From Taeniopygia guttata (taxonomy: Eukaryota > Chordata > Aves > Passeriformes > Estrildidae), in the NCBI RefSeq assembly GCF_048771995.1, contig NC_133030.1:58064001-58128000 (forward strand): DNA of 64,000 bases, written 5' to 3'. Below, in pieces: positions 27,301 to 36,300 of this stretch (position 1 is its first letter; each line of letters opens with the position of its first letter). The position numbers and the translations under genes are program-made. A model generated the notes under the pieces. The model was given only the letters and a program-made list of their open reading frames with translations, had not been told where the DNA came from and did not search any database.

Positions 27301-30300
27301 AAATTAATTTTATTCTATATTTTGAAAAGGGAAGTCCAGCAAAAATCCATAAATTACTTTGGATCAACTTACTTCAGTGGGTTTCAATGGTATAAAAATA
27401 AGTTACTTGAAACTAACTCTATGACTCCAGAGGGATGATTCATATGGTTGCACTTAAGCATATCCAGAAATCTTTGCTGGACTTGACAAAGGATTGAGGT
27501 AATATTTTTATTACTTTGTCTTACCAGATGTTGACCTGAAAGCACTTCCAACACATCCAGAAGCAAATGTCCTTGCTGGATGTCTGTGTACAGGTCTGAG
27601 ACAACATAAGGAGGGGTATGCTGCAAGATAAATTTCAGCCTTTTGACATTTTGAATTCAACACACTACAAAACATCACAGATTACTCTGCTCTTAAATAA
27701 TGTTTAGCATCCCTTATTTTTTTAATTAAGCAACAATAAAAATCCTGCATCTAAACAGCCACATCCTGTGTCTTCTAACCTATTACTATGTTTGTGTCTT
27801 ATTCCCTCTCTCTTGTCCTGCCTCTTTGTTTTACAAAGGTAATTTTAGGCCTCACTTTCAAGCACTTAAATTTTTCAAGGAGGTCTGCGGCAAATGAAAA
27901 AGAATTGAGAAAAGGAAAGCTAAATAAGGCAGTTAATTCATATTTTGAGATCTTACTCAATATTAAGTACAAATTTGAGTACAGAGCTGCTATAAACTAA
28001 ACCTCTTTTCACCCACACAACACAAACTTATTATGAGCTCAGCAGCTTCTGCTCAAGGAGTGACCAAAACCAAATTATATTTTGTTTTCACCTGAACAAG
28101 TCAGAGCCCCAGCACATGCTGCAGGAGCTGTTTTCTGAGAGCTTAAGGAGCACTTCCACTACTATGTGGTTTGTCTAAATACTTACCAGTCACTCAGGTC
28201 ATCTCAGTAAACTCACGTTCTTGGATTGCATAATAGAATAACACTTACCTAATCCCAGTAAAACCAACTGTAAACTCAGAAACTCGTAAAAGCCTGAGAC
28301 ATGTGCCTCAATCCACCACAAGTTTTACCACATGAGTAAGGAGAGTGACATCCACACACAAACCACCTCATACAAATGTCATTGGACATGTCCCAATAAA
28401 ATGCTGTTGCACTTACTAAAGAAATGTTTCTCGGGGCTACTTTTCCCATCCAGTGCCTAAAAAAACTTGTACTAATTTTGTTTGTTGCTAAAAAATTTAA
28501 TCTCTAACCAGCATATCTGAATGCAAAAGGCATGTCTTTGCTAAAGAACCCCTGTTTACCTTTGCCAATATTGAATTTATCCAACTAGTGAAGGTTTTCT
28601 TCTGTGTAAACTCTCGCTGGACTGGAAAATAAAAACAAAAAAGAAACCAAAGTTAATGGAAATAATTATCAGATTTCACTCCTCTTTCTTAAAAGGCACA
28701 TGGTATCCACTTCAAACACAAAGTCTGTTCCTCCAGATATTAAGTTGCTATTTAATATGAGTTTTTGTCAACTCCTGTTTTATAGCTGGTATTTTCTTGC
28801 TTGCTGAGTTGCAAAGACCTCTACAACCATCAAGCATAACCTACAGGATGCAGAGAATAACTAATGAAGGCTTTCTCAGAAGACAGCAAATACAAAGAGC
28901 AGTGTGAAAGCACAATTCTACAGACAAGTATGTCTGCAATAGCTCTGTCCATTTCTAATGTTCCTTCAAGGACTCAGGGCCATCATCAGTACAAGAGACA
29001 TCCTGGAAGTTGGAAAAAGCCACGCATTAAGTTGGATGCAGGCTGGAGTTAGGTGATAAATGCACATCTGTAGGTGAAGCTACACCATGAGAAATCTTTG
29101 CTAATTGAAGGGCTGGAGAGAGTTAGGAGGCTGTCATGGGGAAATACAGCCTCTACCAGCATCCTTTCCACTGCTGGGCCCTCTCTGGGGTGTACACATT
29201 ATTAATCCAGCTGATGCCTTAGGTTTTAGCTTTTATATTTTTCACATTCTGTGCTGCTTTAGTGTGTAGTTCTGAGCTTCATATCAGGGGTTGGTGAGCT
29301 CTCTTCACAGAGTAGGGAGACAAAACAATTCCTTCTCTAGCTGGGGACCAAGGACAAATGATCCAAATCTCAAGCCCAAGAGCACAAACAATGTGGGCTG
29401 AAGAGAGAAAAACAAGAAGGATGTGACTTCATAAGATAAAGCTGTAATTAGACAATTCCAATATGCAAATGGACCAGAACTTATAAAAGTGAGAGACCTC
29501 CTGATTGATTATCCATTGTGTGACCATTTTGGTTCATCTTGGGTGTAGCTCTGGCTGGGCTCTTGTGCTGCCCAAGGTGGATCTGTTGAGGCCTTTTAAT
29601 AAATTTCTACTTTATTCTTTAACTCTGTCCAGCCTTTGCTCTAGGTCAGCCTTCTCAAGGCATCACAGCCAAAAAGGAGCACACAGGGTGTTAATACAGG
29701 CAAGAGGAAGAAGAAAGTGCTTGAACTTGTGCTGCAGCAGAAAACAGTGAAATGGGACCCAAAGCACGACCCAGGGACACAGAGGAGCAGCTCTGCACCC
29801 AGGGCCCTCGTGGTGCCACAGTAAGCAGCCACCAGCCAGCAGCTCTGCAGGGAGACAGGGAGCTGGTTAAGCCCATCTTTCAAAAACCAGAGTATTTGAA
29901 TAGCGTGTCACACCTGCCTGTGGGCAGCAGAGATGGAGCAAAGTCCAGTTCCCCCAGCAGGTGAAGCAGAGGGTGAAGCAGCAGAGTTGGACCAGAGCAG
30001 CTCCCCAGCCCCATCAGGGGCAGTGTATTACCTGACTTGCCAGCCCATGCTCCCTCCCAAAATATCACTCAATTTCTAAGACACACCACAAAACCCACAC
30101 GTCCCTAGGGGCTGAAGTCTGAACACAGGTCTCAGGTGACAAACAGAGGTGCTGGCCCCTGAGATGATGGACTCACATCTGCCACCAGCAGCCATCCCAC
30201 AGGCTGATGAGAGCCAGCCTGAACACAAACTCCCTTTTATCTCCTTTTCCACAGCAGCCTTGACTGCAAGCACTGGGGCTGGCTTCCCAGAAAAGGCTTG

Positions 30301-33300
30301 CATGGAGAAACAAATCTGGGAGACAGTGTGGGAACAGACCATCTCTTCTGCCTCTAAAGAAAGCATGTTCTTGCTCAAAAGATTAATTGAGGTAGGGCAA
30401 ACTTGACATTGTAAGGAATGTGCAAGACTTCTCAGCAATAGATATGTATGTTTTGGTAGGCTGGGCAGGATGAAGGATACCAAAAATACCAGGCCCTTGG
30501 GGAATAAAAAAAAATGTTGACTGTTCCGACCATGAAAGTGAAAATGCCACTCGCAGGAAAATGCCCCACACTTTACTACACTCTGGAAATTTGCAACCAC
30601 AAACCCCACTTGTGGGGTCTTTTCATGATCCAAGACAGACCAAAAGAGTTTCTGTGATGCTTCATCAGCTCATGAAAAACAAAAATTCACTCGAGGATAA
30701 CCCAGGCTCCTGCTCCTCACCCCACAGGTTGCCTTCTGCCTCACTGGGAGGGTGAGCAGCAACAAAAACATTCCCATTACCTGCGTGGAGCACTGCTTTG
30801 CATCCTGCAGTGAAGGCATCTTTCAACAGCCCTCCACTAATCTGCAACACCACCATCCTCTCAGAGCATGAAGCAGTTTCCCCTCCTCGCTGGATTGTTT
30901 TAGGATTCTTTCTAAGCATCGCAAAGATTGCCCTCAAACAGTAAGATAAGGGCAATCTTAGTGGAAAAAAATTGTGAAAAATGCATATTTTATGATTGGC
31001 TTTTTGCAAATCTTACAATGAATATTATATGTGTAATGTTAGAAAGTTATGCTGTATTAATTCTCTTAAGAAGTGTGATAAATGTAGTTCTAGGTTACAA
31101 AAATGTTAAAATAGAAACTCTGTGATATAGAATTTGTTACAAGCTCAAGCAGGAAGATGAGAAAATCAAGAAACTCTTCACACAGAGATGTCAGAAAAGG
31201 GGGCTCACAAAAAGTTGCAGCCTCCTTACCAGAAAAGACAAACATTCTTCCACCTTCTCTCCGTCTTTTTGGAACCACCAAAAATAAGGAGAAGAAGTTG
31301 ATAAAAACCAGAAAAGCTCTTCATTTGCAAGGAATTTCTGCATCATGTATGAGATATATGAATATATGAATATGCAACAGGCTATTGCTTTTAAGGTTAT
31401 TCCTTTGTTCACAAGGGATGCTTTTCATGACTTAGTGTCCAAGAGCATCTGGACGTCCATAATTCTTTGCTTTTTATTGTCTTGCAATTGTCCTAACTCT
31501 AAATTGCATTACTCTAATTGTATTACTATTTTTATAATCATTTTATTATTATTAAACTTTAAAAAATTTTAAAAACCAAGTGATTGGTGTTTCTCACAAA
31601 AACGACACGACAAAATTGGGTTTTGTTCGGAAAACAGAAAATTAAGTGTGCAGAAGGCACTCAGACCAAACAACACCGCAATGCTCACAGGGAGGACAAA
31701 AATAGCGTGGAGATAGTGCTTCATGTTAGCACAGGAGCCCACCACACCCTTCAGCTGAACACCACGTGGGAACCAGCCCAATTACCCGAGCAGCAATTAT
31801 TGAGTCACTGCGCTCAATTTTATCGGGCAGGCAAGGCTGGCATTGCTAGCATCTGAAAAGGGACAGGGAGCAAATATTGACTGCTCTGCCTGACGCCACT
31901 GACTGCTGCAGCTCTTGCCAAACACACACTGCTGCTGCTGATTCGAAGAACTTGCATTTGAGGTTGGTTACAGATGGTTGGGATGGGACACTTGGCCTTG
32001 TTTTGGTTGACGTGCCTATTAAAATGCTTCATTATGCAATAGGGGCCAGATACTGCAAGTGTTGATTCACAGGCTCTCAGGCAAATGCCTCATGTGGTGA
32101 AAGTACAAGGTGGTTATTTCCACGTGTAACAGCACCTTAAAGCCTCCACGAGCTACCTAACACAACCCACTGGGCTGTCCTCCAAGCAGCTGCTGCCTCT
32201 GCTGCAATGTGCCTTTTTTCCTACCCAAACAAATAATAATAATAGAATCTCTTCCCAAATTAATAGCAGAACTCCATGCTTGCCAGTATTCCCGCAGCAT
32301 GCAGTGCAGCAGTCAGGGTTTCCACGCCACACACACTCAGGACAGATGTGCTCCTGGCACCCTGGCAGGCGGTTGTGTTGCAGTTTTCAGGCTGAATGTG
32401 TTTTCCCTCCCAGCTCCCCCTCCAATACTGCTGCTCAGAAGTGCTAATGATTTAATCAAGCTCTCCAATTCTTATCTCTACCACGTGGTTAATTAATACA
32501 GATTTTTATTTTTATGAGGGAGAATGGATTCTTTGTTTTGCCTTTTTGTAGGACTCTAACTGACCTTGGTTTTTCTCTTGCCCTAGTTTTCAAAATGTCG
32601 CTAACCTAGAATAAAAAAGCTACAAAACCCCCCAAACCCTGATCATCCTCTTTACTTTGGGTCAAAACTCACTAAGCTAAAAAGTGTATCTGAGAGAACA
32701 GAATAAGAACCTGGTAATCTGAAAATACCTAAAATCTATCACATTTCACGAGAGTTGTGTTAACAACTCTTCAGGGAGGAATAACACATACAAGCAATGT
32801 GTCACGTAGGATAGCCAAAAATCAATACACTCTGCTGGACAATGACTGTTTTATTCAGTAATGAGCTACCAACAAGTGCTGCAAGCCAGGCTGATCATTA
32901 GGAGCACAGGGACCATGTGAGTGCTGAACTCTCCCAGGAGGGAAAGGAGAGCAGCAGCACTGCCAGCCACTGTTTCACTCTCAGCCTTCCTTACACTGTG
33001 ATGCAGAAAAAAACAAGATTTAAAATTAGACTATTCTCCCCTTCTGCCTTTCATGCCTCCCTTCCTGAGGTGGGGGAATGGCAGCTCCAAGGAAAGCACC
33101 ATCTCCTCCTTCAGCAGGGAAGCAAATCACGGCAGAACAGATGCAGCCTGTCCATCCACAGACATCAAGCACTGCCATCAAACAGCAAAGACGATTTCTT
33201 CTATCACAACAACTTGTGTATCACCGCCAGTGAACAATTTACCACTGTATGGACTCTTATTTAAAAAAACGAAATGTAAGCAATCACTTTAATGAGCACA

Positions 33301-36300
33301 AGCCTGTCTGTCATCTTCTCTCTGTTTCACCAGGAGAAATTACCTCTTGTGTATGATATTTTTACATCTTCCTTTCACCACTGAGGTCAGCTGAGGCTGT
33401 GTCTGCAGCAGCGTGCAGGGAGCTCATCAGCAACAGATCAAGAGAGCTGCTGCTCACAACACGGTGTGTTCACAACCATGTGTGCAGGGACAAAGGTTGT
33501 GCTGGGCTAACTCCAGCCCCAATGGCCACAGACAGCCACAGCACCTTCCTTATTTCAGTTTCATTCAAAATAAGCATTTCCACACTCCCTGACAGTGCAG
33601 CAGAATGAGCCAAAGGATGGGCAGCAGGGATAACCAGGAGAGCTCTTTCAAGAGAGCACTGCTGGTATGAACTAATACACCAAGCAAGTACATTCTTTAA
33701 ATTACTGGAACCATCAGAAGAACAATTAAGTACTTGAAAATCCAGGGAGAGAGTGAGCAATTAACCCCCAAGCCCTTTGTAAAGTTCCTTCCCTTCCACC
33801 CAGCAATAGTTTCATGTTCTGCAGACAGGAAAGCAGGGAAAAGAGTTATTTCCAGCATTTATGTTCAGCAACATGGTGTTAAGCAATTAAAAACAAACAC
33901 AGAATTCTTTGTCAAGATTGAGAAGTTTACCCAAAACCCAATGAAGATGAGGAAAATACCTCTACAGGAGGATTGGCTCTTTTCAAATCCAAATATTACA
34001 TAAATATTAAATAAATCACTACTACCACATCAGTGAAGCAAGTGAAAACTTTCTGCACTGCTCCTTTTAACCTCCTTTTCCTTTTGAAAGCCAATTGTTG
34101 AGTTTACCACAAGTGCTACTAACTCAGGAATGTTTTCACACCAAGCTTTGCCCTCCTGGCTGTCTTAAACCTTTTTGCTGTTCTCATCACCAGGATGCAG
34201 GAGCAGCCCTGCTCTGAATCACCACTGTCCTCCCTGCCACCACAAAGTGATGTTTAGTACTCAGGGGCATAGGCAGGTGGAGATTAAATTCCTAAAAGGT
34301 ACCAAGTCACATCATCTACGTATCAACATACTTTGTAAGATAAACATTAAAGTGCCTTTTCTAACATTTTAAAGAAAGTGAACAGTGAAACAGGGATCTG
34401 ACTGTAGTGACCTCACAGGTGCCTCAGAAGCCATCCAATCCTTTGGCATTTTAATTCCAGTTTTTAACCAGTTGTGCACCAGATAATACATTTAACAAAT
34501 TGCAATTTACCTAGCAGAGAACACTTTTATGCAACTATACAATCTATTTTTTTATGTTAGGCGTGTGAAGCAGACAAAAATACCCATGACTGAATTTTTT
34601 CAAGGCAGTGTCATGTGTCAGGGGCCTCTCCAGTGCCATCAGCCCTGTCACATGCCACGAAGCTGTGCAGTTACAGGAACTGCAGAGCAGCTCCTCACCC
34701 AGGCAGCATAAACTGGGAATCAATTTCTGTGCAGCTCCTATGGGAGCTTTTTGTAGAAGAACTCTTGTAAAATTGTAATAAACATTTAATGGACGTTCTT
34801 AAATCGTTCTCATAAAGAAAAAAAAAAAGTGTAGCTGCAGTAGCAAGTGGCCCCATGAGATGAGATACAGAGTTAAAACAAAAAGAAATGCTGGGTAAGA
34901 ATTATTAATTCACCTTGCCTCTGGATGAATTAAGAGAGTCTCAAAAAGAAATACCCCTTTACTCAGAGATGAGTACAATCTACTAAAAGCCACACAACAA
35001 AACCTATCTGTACACATCTCCATAGTTTCAAATACACTTGAAAAGAAATCATTCATGAAGGATTAGACATAAATGCATGAAAATAGTGTAATTCATGTTT
35101 TATCACTAAACTCTCTTCAAAAACAGTCCTCTGCAAAAACTCTTCAGCTGTAACAACCACATTCCTATATTATCATGCTTTGGGTTACAGTAATAAACAG
35201 TAACACACACACAGATTAGTAAGTGGAGCCAAAAATTAGGACCCCTCCAGTAAATTAAACAGTGAAAAAGTACATGTCCCAGACTCCAAGAGCTAAAACA
35301 CACTCCTGTGTTTGAATTAGCTCAGCAAGCATGAAAAGAAAAGGGAAAACAGAGTTCTGTACAGGCTTGGTGGGAAGCAGCACACGCAGGGATCTGTTTG
35401 CTATCCCAGGGAAGACGGGGAAGGATTTCTGTATGGGATTAAAAAAAAAAAAAATCGAGGTTGAATCCTCCCACAGGTAGAGATTTACATTCCAGAAGCA
35501 AGAAATAACGGGGCTCCAAGGTGCACAGAGCCTGCAGAGCTCCTGCTGCAGCCCCCCACCCGCGAGCAGCCGTGCATTCCCCTCGCTGCCATCCCGCACT
35601 CCTGCTCAGCAGCAGAGCCTGGCTCCATCTCCAGCAGCTCCCAAAGCTCTGCCAGGAAACCCTGCTCCTACCAAGCAGCTGACATGCCTCCTCATCTCAA
35701 GCAGCCAAAGGTAATTTTGGATGTTGACTGTGCCTCTTCAACTCGCAGAAGGATGAGCAGCAGGGTGAGCCCTCTCTGGGGCCAGCCCATGATGCAGTGA
35801 TGGGAGGGAAACACAGGAGGAGGAGACACAGGACAGGGATCCTGCTTTATTCCTCCCATGCTCATTGCCAGCCAAGCCCTGAGCTCCTGCCTGCTCCATC
35901 CTACACCAAAAGTGACTTCAGGTTTCAAACACGGCCCATTGGTGCAATGAAGCATCTCCCAGTTGAGCATCCTCTCTTCACCAAAATGTTTGCAGGTTGT
36001 CTGGCAGGAGAGGGTCTCCTTTAAGTATTCTCCCACTGGACATAGCCTTAAGAGGTCCAGCTCCAGGCTTTGCACCTGCACTTTTACCTGACAGTGCAAG
36101 GATTGCAACAAAGCAATTCTGCAGCTGCTGTAAGTTGTGCTGCATCAGAAAACTGTGCTGAAGGAAAGAGCCCAGATAATGCTGACCTTAATCTGATTAA
36201 ATGCTATTATAACATCTGGGACAGAGGGAAGGGAAAAAAAAAGAAAATAAAAGAAGCCTGCCAGTTCATGACATCATGCATTTTCATAGCAATTTCCACT

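Larger units (their letters stand above)
341..28559 (-). other. Introns between SYNE2 coding exons C2 and C32
   Basis: The spaces between the listed exons are introns of about 90 bases to 2.2 kb, AT-rich, with T-rich tracts at each minus-strand acceptor. The longest are 341-2125, 11805-14035, 16236-17815, 18789-20619 and 24078-25658. I see no further conserved coding segment, transposon, RNA gene or CpG-rich patch in them. They do hold simple A-runs (for example 1892-1908 and 10989-11010) and the palindrome at 22811-22835. Confidence 0.7.

Noticed and set aside
30076..30633. 185-residue minus-strand ORF in the intron before CH1
   Set aside because: Cys/Phe/Ser-rich with no domain or splice-compatible neighbours. 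Fits random open frame.
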